DNA from: Trema orientale
Lineage: Eukaryota; Streptophyta; Magnoliopsida; Rosales; Cannabaceae
Assembly: GCA_002914845.1 (NCBI GenBank)
Contig: JXTC01000334.1
Span: forward strand, 209,195-273,194
Length of the DNA stretch: 64,000 nucleotides
Reading direction: 5' to 3'
The notes below the pieces were generated by a model, which was not told the DNA's origin, searched no databases, and saw only the letters and a list, made by a program, of their open reading frames with translations. The translations under genes and the position numbers were made by a program. Each line of letters begins with the position of its first letter. Position 1 is the stretch's first letter. Positions 34,690 to 46,900 of this stretch are shown in pieces.

Positions 34690-36537
34690 CACATGCTCAG
34701 TAGGAATTTAATTACCTTTTTAAATGAATGCAATTTTCCAAACCTGTATGGTTAGTACTTTTCAATCCATTTATAAAGCAAGTTTATAAAATAATTAAAA
34801 TCCAGAATAATCACATATTTAAAACCAAAACTAAATCCACATCATTATACATATCATAAATCAACCAGGATATGAGTGAGCTTGCATCATTCCATCACGG
34901 CCCTATAATATTTATTTAGTAAAAGTACCCAGCATCTTGACACTACTCGAAGGTGTGTCAGCAAAAACCTGCGTAGGGGCATAGGTCTCTCATCTATTGC
35001 TGTAGTAAGTCACTAACGATCTAAACTACTACGATGCAATAATAGAACTCTAGTGTGTGATCCTATGGTATGTACAACATGTAATAGTTCATAATAACCA
35101 TGCATCCAAGAATTAATCAAATCATGCTTTAAAATCCAACTTGGCATTATTCTGTGATTTACTGTAACATGAGCAGTACACTGTTGTATTACCCCATAAT
35201 CACAATTTAAAAATATGTATACAAAACCACACAGTCCAATATTAGTATAATCCAATGTATTTTAACAATTTATTAAACCATAATAAAATTCACAATTTTT
35301 CATAATAAAATTATTATATAATAGTGAATCAGAAAGGTATAAAAACTAGGCAATTGAACCCCTACCTCGATATGGTAGCTAACGACACTCGAAAAATCTC
35401 TCGTTGAGAAACGGAGGCCACCATTGAATTCTTAGAGCTCAAAATAGTTAGGTTAGATATATAATTCGTCAAATTTGGGTCTCGGGATGAGACCCGACCC
35501 ATGGCATGCAAAATAATACTATTCACGAGCCTTACGCCTCGATTTTTATGTCACTTCAAAAAATAGTGATATTGTAGATCAAAGTTCACCTCTCGACCTC
35601 ACTGAGTCTGAATTCAAAGTCGAAATTCAGGTTTGAGTTCCCGAGCCTTAAATATACTTTAAATCAGGGAATTACAAAAATGTCTCCTTTTGGAATTTAG
35701 TTGAAAAATGTTCACTTTTTCAATTTAAAAATTGACGCACTTTTGGACATCATTTCAATGCCTAACAACCATATTTATACATGATTTCCCGTCCTCTACA
35801 ACGCCATATATTTGTTCGGACAAAATAACTATGTTTTACGAAAATAATTATAAAAATGCCACAAACTATTTGAAAAATGGCCAAATTAAAGAAATTCTTA
35901 CTGGTGGCAAGTTGATGGCCAAGATTGGTCAGAAAAGAACGGCGACATCGAGACAAGGCCGTACGTGCTGACAGTATGTCAAACGGAGGTCGGACGGTGT
36001 TATTTTGCCAGAAAAACATCACAGTGACAAAAACCTTCGAGGGAGTCAATCTCCAGCTTTAGGTGTTCTTTTACGGTGATGATGGCAGGTGAAGCTTTGT
36101 CAGCAACCTCTATCTCACGTGGGATGGCCTATCTGGCAGCTAGGACGGCGGTGTTGCAGTAGCTGAATAGTAACCGCAGAGAGAATTTTTGAAAATTACT
36201 AAGGGCTTCGGGTAAGGAGAGAGAATTCTCCTGGGTTTTAAGCGCAATTTTCAGAACTATAGCACATGTGGCGAGAACTGGTTGGCTAGGCACCATTTAT
36301 ATTATTTACTCTTTTTACTCGATTTTCGAAATTTTACTTCAATCACGCCCTTATTTAATTTTACTTTAGTCCCTCTCTTCAAATTTTCTTTACACATAAG
36401 TTCAAATGAACTTAGACTCAATTGTGACTTCATTCATTTCATTTATTTTAATTAAATAATTAGAAAATTCAGTAATACCAAAATGCCATTAGCCCAAAAA
36501 TTACTTATTTGCCTCTTTTATTAACCGGATTTTATAT
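34690..36537 (-). mobile_element. Divergent LTR-like copy, inverted relative to the solo LTR
   Basis: On the minus strand it runs in the same order as the solo LTR: a start like ATAAAATCCGGTTAAT, a GC-richer middle, then GAGGTAGGG and a CTG-GCAT...GTGCTCACC-type block near 34690. It is strongly diverged and the usual TG...CA end was not found, so boundaries are approximate. Confidence 0.6.
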
Positions 36538-36572
36538 TTATAACTTAGATTTTAACTATTTATTTTGTTTAC

Positions 36573-37018
36573 AGTAGGTGATTTTGTTATTTTTCATATA
36601 GATCTTTTTAGAAATTATAGCAAATTTATACTCTCTCTAAACTAGACACTAATTTTGATCATTTAATTTACAAAAATACCTTTACGAATTTTAAACATAT
36701 ATATTTGAAAAGCAATTCGAAGTTAAAGCTTATTTCAAGTTAACGAAATATTAAAAAAAATTCTAGATTTTTGCCTTTTTAAATTTAATTTCTTATATTT
36801 ATTTTTTTAGCTATTATTTTTAAATTTAAATTATTTTTTAAAATTATATCATTAAAATTCAAAAAGATATATTAGTGTCTCTATGGTCAAAATAAGGTGT
36901 TTACCCATAGATGGTAAAAATTTATTACAAGTCTTAAATCTAATTGATAATAACAAAATCTATGGTATAAACTGAACAAACAGTCAAAATATACGGTATA
37001 AACATATAATTAACCCTT
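36573..37018. mobile_element. Inverted-repeat element, family IR-1, copy 2
   Basis: Two degenerate inverted arms with blocks equivalent to the copy at 8441-8967 (ATTTTGATCATTTAATTTAC on the left, GGTCAAAATAAGG and TTGATAATAACAAAA on the right). No ORF. Confidence 0.6.
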
Positions 37019-37096
37019 AAAAAAAGGCAAAAAAGAATTAGAAAAAGAAAATTAAGAACAAATCTGTGCTTGATAGGGAGCTATATTTGCACCCTT

Positions 37097-37259
37097 TTTT
37101 TTTTAAAAAAAAAAGTGGGGCTTAACTAATGACCACCACTTACTACAAATTAAAGGAAAATGACACACACACACACTACCAAGGTTTGAACCCCTGACCC
37201 CCCCAAACACACACACACAACCCTCAAATCTTGGATCAACTGAGCTAGCCCCAGTTGGC
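37097..37259 (-). mobile_element. tRNA-derived SINE, copy 2, with perfect 19-bp TSD
   Basis: Same structure as copy 1 on the minus strand: CCAACTGGGG, A box TAGCTCAGTTGA, B box GGTTCAAACC, conserved 3' body and T/A tail. The flanks carry an identical 19-bp repeat GAGCTATATTTGCACCCTT at 37078-37096 and 37260-37278. This proves the boundaries and points to a recent insertion. Confidence 0.93.
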
Positions 37260-37344
37260 GAGCTATATTTGCACCCTTAAATGGCATAAAAGCATCATTT
37301 TTAATAGTATAAAGACTAAACTGGACAAACCAATTAGAAGGAAA

Positions 37345-37712
37345 AAGTTCATAAATACCCAGTTTCAAAACTATATTTTCATAAATATCTATTTTTTATT
37401 TTTATTTCATAATACCCGTTTTTACACTCGTTTTTGGAGAAATGTAGACCAACACTATTTTATGATATATATTTCATACATTAAATGTATACCGTGGTAA
37501 ATATTTATATTATAAATATATACTGTTCATATTTTATACATAAAATATATATCTCATAAATAAATTTATATTATAAATATAGATCACTCATATTTTGCAT
37601 ATGAAATATAGACTATAAAAACAAATAATTTTGAAAGAAAAATTAAAAATTAGTATTTATGAAAATAAATTTTAAAAACGGATCATATTAGGCGTAAATT
37701 TATCTAATTAAA
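37345..37712. mobile_element. Inverted-repeat MITE, family IR-3, copy 2
   Basis: Begins AAGTTCATAAATACCCAGTT and ends with the inverted equivalent near 37712 (ATTTATGAAAATAAATTTTA, then GGCGTAAATTT). It shares AATGTATACCGTGGTAAAT internal blocks with copies 1 and 3. Confidence 0.65.
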
Positions 37713-38130
37713 AACTAATGGTAGAGGCTATTTTTAGCTTTGCATTTGTAGTACCCCTCCACTACCCCATCCTTTTGTTTTCCGATCTACAGAATCCAAT
37801 CATATGTATTTCTCTCTTACAATCTTCATTTGCCTTCTCTTCCTTCCCATTTTGACATTTTAGTTTTCCTCTTTAATATTAATCTTTAATTTTTGAATCA
37901 TTATTCCATTTATTTCTCCATTGATTTTCTTTCTTTTAATCAATAAATGAAAGAATAATATTCAAGAGATATATTATCTCAAACCAAGTTTCAAGAAAGA
38001 TGATATATGTACCCCAAATGATTAAATTGACTTTGATAACAAAACAAAAAGAAAAAAGAGAAAAAAGAAAAATGGAAAGCTTCTCGTAATGATGAATCTA
38101 TAAAATAAAAAAAATTAAATATATATGTAG

Positions 38131-38380
38131 GGGACCAATTCATTAGGTTTTTTTTTTTATACCTATCCATAGATATTGTTTTATCCTATTAAAATTTATC
38201 ACTTACGTCTTTTTATTGTGAAAGTTGGAGAGAGACAAGTATTAAATAATTAGTATTTATTTTTATTATTTTTTCTTTAACTAGTCAAATTATAGTAGCC
38301 GTTAAATTATATGATCTAATGGCTAAAAAAAGAAATATCTATAGATAGGTAAAAATAAAATAGCTATTAGATTAGAAACT
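38131..38380. mobile_element. Family M MITE, copy 2 (diverged)
   Basis: Starts GGGACCAATTCATTAGGTTT and ends AGCTATTAGATTAGAAACT, between TA repeats. It has the family's T-run/A-run subterminal pair, but the interior is diverged. Confidence 0.65.
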
Positions 38381-38392
38381 ATATATATATAG

Positions 38393-38635
38393 GGCACCAA
38401 TTCAGTAGGTATTTTTTTTTTTTTACCTATGCATTGGTATCAATTAGGCCAATGAAAATTTTTTTTGCACATTTTTTTATATTAAAAAGTAGGAGAGAAA
38501 AAAAGCATTAATGATGCACGTCTTTTCATGCATCTCACTTTAGCCATTAGATTATTGTTAGATGATGATCCAACGGCTAGAAAAAAAAAATACCTACACA
38601 TAGATAAAAAAAAAAATACCTACCGGATTGGCAAC
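38393..38635. mobile_element. Family M MITE, copy 3
   Basis: Starts GGCACCAATTCAGTAGGTAT and ends TACCGGATTGGCAACC, flanked by TA repeats. It keeps the family interior GATGCACGTCTTTTCATGCA. It lies only 12 bp from copy 2. Confidence 0.85.
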
Positions 38636-38995
38636 CATATATATATATATTCTCATAGACAAAATAGCTGGGTAGATAAACTAAATATTGGTAAAAGTAA
38701 ACAAAATAAAGGGATATCTAGATGTTTTTTGCTCTCAAGTCAAGTTAGGTAGATGACGGGTTGAAGGAGCCAAAATGGAGTGTACCATTTTTCTTTTGGT
38801 TTAAAAAGTTATTATTTTTCATCATAATTTTTAGCTAATGGGTAACTTGATGCGACAATGGGTGTAAATATAGCTCTCTTAAAAAAAAAAAATTTCAATT
38901 AAAATTAAGATGACGTGCATTATTATTTCAATCCTGAAAACGACAGCATCATAGGAATTACATAATCTAAAAGCGACAAACATCTTATAAAACGA

Positions 38996-39128
38996 CAACT
39001 TCATTGTCCTTGCAACGTATAATGACATACACCGCTTTACATGCAAAATCGATGATAACCCTTTTTTTTAATTCATTTGTTGTTAACAGATGTTGGAGTA
39101 TATCAAGAGGCGATTGCAGACATTTAAA
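38996..39128 (+). pseudogene. Third scrap of the coiled-coil gene (intron end plus start of exon 2)
   Basis: GTCCTTGCAACGTATAATGA and TGCAAAATCGATGATAACCC match the intron of the gene at 50182-51059. The acceptor and exon start follow, degraded (AACAGATGTTGGAGTATATC against AGCAGATAATGGAGAATATA). Homology is lost after about 39128. It is too short and altered to encode anything. Confidence 0.75.
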
Positions 39129-39322
39129 AGTGGCCAGCATAATCACACTCTAATACTAGTTGATCTCATTTAAATTATTAATAGTACCATATTTTCTAAA
39201 TCTATTAAAAAATAATCTTGATGCAATATTAATAATACATTTCAATCCAAATAATAATCCTATACAATCCCATAGAGTACCATCACAGCCTACAAAGTAT
39301 TCATGCATTAACAGTACTAATC

Positions 39323-39921
39323 TTATGTTGTGATCATTCGGAACGTCCTATAACTTTCCTGTAGGTATACCATTTCGCAATCCAAAGATAGAAAAAAAAG
39401 TTTGAGCAAACTAAGAATGGCCAACAGCCAATAAAAATAGTCAAGATGCCCTTTATTCAAATTATCAGGAATCCAACCCAGCTTCCCATTCTGCGTCGAT
39501 GCTTTTGCCACAGTGGAAACAAGCACAGGACTCAAGAAATTACCTCCTGCATAAGTTGTCAAGAAAAGAGCAGAACACAAACTCTCCTCAAGGAATCAGG
39601 AGCTTGATCGTAGAAAAACTCATACTCCCCGATAAAAGTGAAAACCTCGGCGAATCCAACGAGAAAATACTGAGGAACTTGCCAGAATATTGAGATCGGA
39701 ATGTACTCAACATCGTAGAAATCGTTCTTGTTAACAGTTTTAAGACGAAAAACCTCTAAAATCCCAGCACTGACCATCGCGAAGACAGAGATGGCAAGGC
39801 CGATACCTATGCGTTGAAGCTGCGTGAAGCCTTGTTCACGGCCGGTGAATTTCGTCGCAAAAGGGACAATGAACTGGTCGTATATCGGGGTTCCGATGAT
39901 GACACCAAGGATACTTAGATG
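39323..39921 (-). pseudogene. NPF8 exon-4 fragment, gene D
   Basis: Encodes only the C-terminal half of an NPF8 exon 4, from LGVIIGTPIYDQF to the stop. It starts abruptly at about 39921, where non-homologous DNA follows. A 2-bp CT insertion near 39588 shifts the frame inside QAPDSLR/SLCSALF, and a second frame change occurs in the T-run before WIAKWYTY. It retains GTPIY and TQLQRIGIG segments that the related pseudogene at 42318 has lost. Its downstream flank (about 39170-39310) also matches 41880-42030, so D and the exon 4 of E are duplicates. No product expected. Confidence 0.88.
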
Positions 39922-40529
39922 AACAAACTTATATATTATGAATTTCGCCCCATTCCCATTGCTTATCCTTTCCTTTATATATGAACTTTTAATTATCTGC
40001 AGTAGTAGTTATACTAGCAATTTCACTTTTATAAATATCTGAAGATTGTAGGCTATTATAATAATATGTATATCTAATATAGTTTTATCTCACACCTTTG
40101 TTTCATGCATTGATATTATTTAGTTCCATTTTTTCTCTTGCTAAAATTAAAATTTCCTTATAATTTTTTGCTAGGTTCTCAATTACAATTCTCTGACGAA
40201 TTATGTTATGACTAGTATTTGTAAGATTCAATTTTATGGTGAGGTTGAGTTTTATATAGAGAAAACAACACCGAGTACTGTTTTTAAAAATAATGACTGA
40301 AATACGACACAGAGATTAAACACTCATTTTTGTACGATCTATATTAGAAAAACATAAGCGAAGATCGTAAATATAAATGAATTGTCAAAAGTATTACAAA
40401 GAAAAGAACGAGATATTGTAAATGCAATAGCTTTGATGAAAATATGTAAGTGAAGATTACAAATAATGAGGGAGAATAATTGGGATTCTTTACTTTATCA
40501 GGTCTCTTCATTTTGTGAAAAATAAAATA

Positions 40530-41125
40530 TTAGTGTTCCTAAGATGGATGACACCTTTATATCTCGAGGAAGATAAGAAAATATCCAAAAATTACAAACT
40601 TGCTTCACTTTCATGTGGATCTATTTTATTTTGTAATTGATATGTAGTTTCAAGAGTTGAATGATTGTTTCAGTGATATTAATACCAATATGCTTCTTTG
40701 TGTGGCGTGTTTGTGCCCAGATAACTTGTTTGCTACTTTTGACAAGCAAAAGTTACTCAGTCTTGCAAAGTATTATCCAAAAGATTTTTCTAATGTACAA
40801 CTCATAGAACTTAATGATCAACTTCAATTTTATATCATTGATATGCAGTCAATTATAGAATTTATGGAGCTAAAAGGCATTAGTAAGCTTGCGCAAAGAA
40901 TGGTTCAAACAGAAAAAAAAAAAATAAGGCGTATACATTAGTTTATCGACTACTCATATTGGCGTTGATTTTATCTGTTGCTACTACAACTGTAGAGAGG
41001 GTATTTTCTGTCATAAACATTGTGAAGAATCGGCTACGCAACCGAATGAGAGATCAATGGATGAATAAAAATTTAATTGTATATATTGAGAAAGAAATTT
41101 CTGGTAAGATTGACGATTAAGCTAT
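40530..41125 (+). pseudogene. hAT transposase C-terminal fragment
   Basis: Readable blocks FHVDLFYFVIDM (about 40605), NMLLCVACLCPDNLF, FDKQKLLSLAKYYPKDFSN and, after stops and frame changes, TTVERVFSVINIVKNRLRN (about 40990) match the C-terminus and dimerisation domain of plant hAT transposases. Only the 3' end is present. Confidence 0.8.
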
Positions 41126-41424
41126 TATACAGAGATTTTAGACCATGAGACGTCGCTAATTGTAATACATTTATGGACTTGTTTAAGGATAGTGCAAAAT
41201 TTCAATTTTTCTTTTTTAAGGAGAAATTTTTAGTTTTTTTGTGCTATTTTACGGTGAGGTAATTTTATATTATAACTAAATTAAACGGATTTATATTTTG
41301 AAAAACTATGGTCATGCTTGAGTACATTTTCAATTTTTTGTTTATAAAAATTGAAAACAAAAGCAAAAATTTTGTTTATGTTTTTAAATTAAAAACTTGC
41401 TTGGTAACGTATTAAATCATTCTT

Positions 41425-41428
<4 letters not shown>

Positions 41429-41466
<38 letters not shown>
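41429..41466. repeat. Poly(A) run of about 38
   Basis: Uninterrupted A tract in AT-rich debris. It may mark a retroposed 3' end or be slippage. Confidence 0.9.
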
Positions 41467-41467
<1 letters not shown>

Positions 41468-42030
41468 ATAAGCGTGCTTGGCAACTCTAAAAATGAATTA
41501 GAAAAATCCCATTTTCAAAAATGTTTTAGAAGAATGTCATTTTTCAGAAGTTTATTTAAAAAAAATACCATTTACAAATACACTATTTTAAAAATTTTAT
41601 CTAGAAAATTATCATTTTGAAAGTTTATTTATGAAAATACCACTTAATTAAAAAAATTTATTTAGAAAATACCACTTTTTGGGTTTACTTTTTGTTTAAA
41701 AAATTTTGGAAGTAAACATTTCCATTATTTTCAAAAATCTTACTAAGTATGTTTTTAAAAAAAATATATACATTTTCGTTTTCTGAAAAAAAAAATGTAC
41801 ATTTTTTTTTATTTAAACAAAAAAAACAAAAAAATAAAAGTGTATACAAACAAGCCCATATGTTCTAATTTTTTTAAAAAACAGTAATCTTAATGCAAGA
41901 TTAATAAGACACCAAACATTAAATAATATTGCAAATTTTAGTCTGATCTAATTCATTTCAATCCAAACAGTAATCCTATACAGTCCCATACACCAACACA
42001 ACCTACAAGTATTAATATTTATAAATTTGT

Positions 42031-42317
42031 TGCTACTGCAGGAAGAGCTTAAGAATACAACTATTAAGATGGCAGAACAGAGTAAGGTTCTTGAAACAGT
42101 AATCTTAATGTAGCCTAACTTTTCTTTAGGGGTCTTCTTTGTGCTATCTTGTATTCATGTTTTGCAGGCAGGAAAGAGCAAGTTTTTATAATTTTTGTGT
42201 TGATGTAGGACTCCTGTGCTTGAGAAGGCCTCTAAGTCAGTTTGGGATTTGATTTTAGAAAATAATGGACTAGGGAGGGAAATTAGTGAAACAGTGGAAA
42301 GGGTATTTTGTCGACTG
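42031..42317 (+). other. Possible captured gene fragment (exon-like pieces)
   Basis: Absent from the otherwise matching flank of gene D. It shows exon-like units: after CTGCAG, a reading EELKNTTIKMAEQSKVLET followed by a GT; a mini-exon GCAGGAAAGAGCAAG after TTTTGCAG; and, after GATGTAG, TPVLEKASKSVWDLILENNG continuing to a stop. It looks like a transduplicated fragment of an unidentified host gene. No function is claimed. Confidence 0.45.
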
Positions 42318-43139
42318 AGCAACGGCCTATGACTTTCTTATAGGTATACCATTTCGCAATCCAAAAATAGAAAAAGAAATTGAGCAGCAAACTAAGAATA
42401 GCCAATGGCAATAGCCAATAAAATAAAATTGAAAAAAAAAAAAAAATCAAGATGCCCTTTATTCAAATTATCAGGAATCCAACCCAGCTTCCCATTCTGC
42501 GTCGTCGTTTACTTTAGTCACAGCGGAAACAAGCACAGTACTCAAGAAATTACCTCCTGCATAAGTTGTCAAGAAAAGAGCAGAACACAAACTCCTCAAG
42601 GAATCAGGAGCTTGATCGTAGAAAAACTCGTACTCCCCGATAAAAGTGAAAACCTCGGCGAATCCAACGAGAAAATACTGAGGAACTTGCCAGAATATGG
42701 AGATCGGAATGTACTCAACATCGTAGAAATCGTTCTTGTTAACAGTTTTAAGACGAAAAACCTCTAAAATCCCGGCACTGGCCATCGCGAAGACAGAGAT
42801 GACAAGGCTTAATGTTCACGGCCGGTGAATTTCGCCGCAAAAGGGACAAGGAACTGGTCGATGATGACACCAAGGGCGTTGAAGAAGGAGAGAGATGCTG
42901 ATGGGATCTTGAAGTTCGGTCCCATGTGCGGGTCCATCTTGTTGCCCTGCAAAATGAACATGGCACTCATTTGGCTGAAAACGGTGGCGAAGACTATTCC
43001 ACATGCCCATATTGGACGAAGCCTAATGATAGATTTGAGCTCCTCCACTTGGGTGATTGTACAGAGCCTCCACGCGTTTGTTAGGCCCTCAGATGTTCGG
43101 TCCATCGAGGTCTCAACAACAGCGGCCTTGTCAAAGAAC

Positions 43140-45070
43140 CTGCAATACAGAATTATAAATTTTAATGTCACATAGCATTATATGTTAAACCAAGCTGAAG
43201 CTGACGTGGCTTAAGCTTCCTATTCTTTAGCTCTGTTCGATTCTGTATTATATGTTAAGATTCAAGTTTGTTGTAATTTGTTATAGCCTTCTGTTAAAGA
43301 TAGCTCCAGAATATTCCTGTACAAACTCCATAAATAGAAGTTGTGAAGGCTCAAATTTTAAGACCCCACATTTTTTATTATTTTTAATTGAGAAATTTAG
43401 GCGGATGACCAAGATTTTAAATCTTTTTAATTAAAATAGAAAGGAGAAAAGATAGAAATTCTGTAAATGACACCAACCAGCCACCTCCCTATGTCACCCC
43501 TTCGGGCTACTTCCAGCTGTCGCCGACCGCCCAAATGTAAATCCACAATAAAAATCTACATTAAATTACAAGTATTTTGTGCAAAAAAAAAAAAAAATGA
43601 AAACATAAGGTTGATTGTGTAATTTATTAAAATATATACTAACTGATAATTTTCCCACAATCAATTTCATCACCATGTATAGTAGATTGTAAATGTATAT
43701 TAGTAAGGAATTATAATGAAATATTATTATCACAAAATGTTATGTTTTTTGGCGCGAAAATATCAACGTACAAATATATATGAGTGTAAATATATAATAT
43801 TATCACACTTGATGGAGTGTTCACCTATATGAGTGTAGAACTGGGGACTTGTTCTTATGAGAGTTTAGGCAGACTCTCTAGAGTACTCATGAATTCCAAA
43901 AAGGTGTTGGTCCTTAATGCATCAACTCGTGGACAACGATGAGTTTAAAGTTCAATGTGGATACTATTCTTCTATTCCACACCAAAGGTATTTTGGTTTA
44001 TAGAAACTTTCATTTCACCAACTACCTATAGTTATCCGATGACTGGTTCATAAATCTAAAAGTACCAATACTTATGCGTTGAACTTTCTGTTATCTCTAG
44101 TATTATGTAGACAAAAATATTTTAGAATTTATGGGGAATTGTTGTATTTTATTATTTAAAATTCCAAAATCATTCAAAGAAGGAATATTCCTTTCTTCCT
44201 ATACTAAGTAATTATCTTAGTCAACAAGGCTTTTGCCTTTTTTATCAATTTTTCTATTTGAACCCCACGTGTACAACATTAGCTTCTCCTCCAAGTTTTT
44301 GAATATATATATAGCTATTGTTTCAAGAGGAATTTGGCAAAGAACATTAACTTCTCCTCCAAGTTTTTAAACTATGTATATAGCTATTGTTTGAAGAGGA
44401 ATTTGGCAAAGAGAGAATAGAGAATAAATGACAAATAGAGAGCTAGAGAGAAAAAGAAGAAAGGAGAGAAAAATAAAGTTCCCTTGTCTTCATATTTCTA
44501 CGTTTTTTCTAGAGATAATTTTTGTAGTATCGTTATCTACTCTTCGACTTAGGGGGTACGCCCTCAGTCGGAGATTGATCGTTGTATCTTGGAGGGAAGA
44601 CCGCCGTGAAGCCTATTTCGCATCCTGACATTGTTTGAGAGGGGCGGAATCTTTCCTTTCGGACAGTAAATGTCACGCCTCAACCACAATTTGTACTTAT
44701 TTACTATTTACTGTTAATTATCTATATTGTAGATTGTGTCAGTTATTTCTATTGCAGCTTCTATGCTTGTGATTGTTTTTCAACAAAATTCCAACAGTTG
44801 TTAGAACTATTGCTATTGATAAGTGAATCTAATACTACAAGAAATTACACGTTGGCCGATGGCAATTGGCGACGCATTTTTGCGTCGAAAAGGGCCTCAT
44901 ATCTTGTAGCTAGTGTAAATTAAAGCTCATAAAAGGAAATGTTGATAAACAAAGGAATTGGCGGATTCATTAATTACTTATAAAAAACTTATTGAAGTGG
45001 TCTGAGAATGCAATACTGCTAACCAAAACAAAATCTTTTAATATCATATGTTTATGTTATTTATAGTTTC
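43140..45070 (-). other. Swollen intron 3 of NPF8 pseudogene E
   Basis: Contains an IR-2 terminus fragment (about 43388-43430) and an LTR-like stretch of about 43911-44795 running from TGTTGGTCC to TTCCAACA without a clear target duplication. A tiny element at about 44830-44921 has ACTACAAGAAAT and an inverted CTACAAGATAT end with a GACGCATTTTTGCGTC hairpin. No gene is supported. Confidence 0.5.
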
Positions 45071-45763
45071 CTGAACTCATCGGTATATTCGAGCTTGTAC
45101 TTTACTTGAAGAATATCGCATTCTTCATCATCAATAGTTTCGTGAAGAAGAGACTTGTCAGAAGGAACTTCAACGTTGAATTTCTGAAAAGACGCAACAA
45201 TAACTTGAAAAATCCTCGTAAGGGAACTCCCTTCGGATTCTTGAAGGCGGTAAAGCTGACTGCCGGATAAGAAGAACACAAACCCCGGCAGCCATTGCTG
45301 CGGCCGGGACTCCAAAGCCCCATGCCTATCCAACGTTCATTTGAACCCATACCAATACAGAAGTGCCAATTAGCATCCCTAAGTTGAGCGATAAGTAAAA
45401 CCAATTGAAGAAGGAACTTTGGTTTTTCCTCTCGGTTTGATCGGTTTTGTCGAATTGGTCAGCCCCAAACGACGAAACGCAAGGCTTATTTGCCCCGCTA
45501 CCAAGTGCAACCATGTATAGAGCAACGAAGCAAACGGCAGTTTGTGACGCAGTTGGGCGGCAAAGGCCAGTATTATCGTCGCATGAGAGTTTTAGAGCAG
45601 TGAGGGAAGCTGACAAAGTCAAGAGTGTCAAGCCCTACGTAATAAATTAAGACATTCAATACTCTAACTCTAGTAACTAAGCCTTACCTCAAAAAAAAAT
45701 ATATGCATATCTGTACACACACACATATTAAGCCAGTAAGACAGAAAAGAACGACATATATAG

Positions 45764-46007
45764 GGCACCAATCCAGTAGGTATTTTTTTTTTTTTTACCT
45801 ATGGGTAAGTATTTTTTTTTTACCAATGAAAATCTAACAAATATATTTTTTTATTGTAAAAGGTAGGAGAGAGAAAAGTCATTAATTATACACGTCTTTT
45901 CATGCACTTCATTAGAGCCATGGATCACCATTAGCTGATGATCCAACGATTCAAAAAAAATACCTACCCATAGATAAAAAAAAAAATTACCTATTGGATT
46001 GGCAACC
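45764..46007. mobile_element. Family M MITE, copy 4
   Basis: Starts GGCACCAATCCAGTAGGTAT and ends CTATTGGATTGGCAACC, between TA repeats, in intron 2 of NPF8 pseudogene E. It is in the opposite orientation to copies 5 to 7. Confidence 0.85.
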
Positions 46008-46017
46008 ATATATATAT

Positions 46018-46250
46018 CCGGTAGGTATTTTTTTTTTTTTACCTATGTATAAGTATTTTTTTTCTAGCCGTTGGATTATCATCTAACAATGATCTAACGG
46101 CTAAAATAAGATGCATGAAAAGACGTGCATTATTAATGCTTTTTCTCTCTCCTATCTTTTAATATAAAAAAATGTGCAAAAAAATTTTTCATTGACCCAA
46201 TTGATACCTATGCATAGGTAAAAAAAAAAATACCTACTGGATTAGTGCCC
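46018..46250. mobile_element. Family M MITE, copy 5 (left end clipped)
   Basis: Begins CCGGTAGGTATT, lacking the outer GGTTGCCAAT, and ends TACTGGATTAGTGCCC. The interior matches copy 6 closely, including GATCTAACGGCTAAAA. Confidence 0.85.
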
Positions 46251-46275
46251 TATATATATATATATAGTATATAAT

Positions 46276-46516
46276 GGTTGCCAATCCGGTAGGTATTTTT
46301 TTTTTTACCTATGTGTAGGTATTTTTTTTCTAGCCGTTGGATCATCATCTAACAATGATCTAACGGCTAAAATGAGATGCATGAAAAGACGTGCATTATT
46401 AATGCTTTTTCTCTCTCCTACTTTTTAATATAAAAAATGTGCAAAAAAAATTTTCATTGGCCCAATTGATACCTATGCATAGGTAAAAAAAAAAAATACC
46501 TACTAGATTGGTGCCC
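46276..46516. mobile_element. Family M MITE, copy 6
   Basis: Complete copy: GGTTGCCAATCCGGTAGGTA to TACTAGATTGGTGCCC, with TA repeats on both sides. Confidence 0.88.
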
Positions 46517-46659
46517 ATATATAATATATATAGTGATCGTTTAATTGAAACTAAACCTTGTAATGGGAACAGTAATATATCAAATAGAATATGTTTCTCT
46601 AATACTAATAGGATTCCAGTAATGTACATTATATCTAGGTTAAAACTATATATATATAT

Positions 46660-46900
46660 GTTGCCAATCCAATAGGTATTTTTTTTTTTTTACCTATGGG
46701 TAGGTATTTTTTTTGAACCGTTGGATCATCATCTAATGGTGATCCAATGGTTCTAATGAAGTGGATGAAAAGACGTGCATAATTAATGACTTTTCTCTCT
46801 CCTATCTTTTACAATAAAAAAATATATTTATTAGATTTTCATTGGTCAAAAAAAATACCTATCCATAGGTAAAAAAAAAATACCTACTGAATTAGTGCCC
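46660..46900. mobile_element. Family M MITE, copy 7
   Basis: GTTGCCAATCCAATAGGTAT to TACTGAATTAGTGCCC, with long TA repeats on both sides. The interior is closest to copy 4, read in reverse. Confidence 0.85.

Noticed and set aside
43911..44795. Solo LTR (TGTTGG...CCAACA) in intron 3 of pseudogene E
   Set aside because: The 5-bp flanks do not match (AAAGG against GTTGT), so the ends are unproven.
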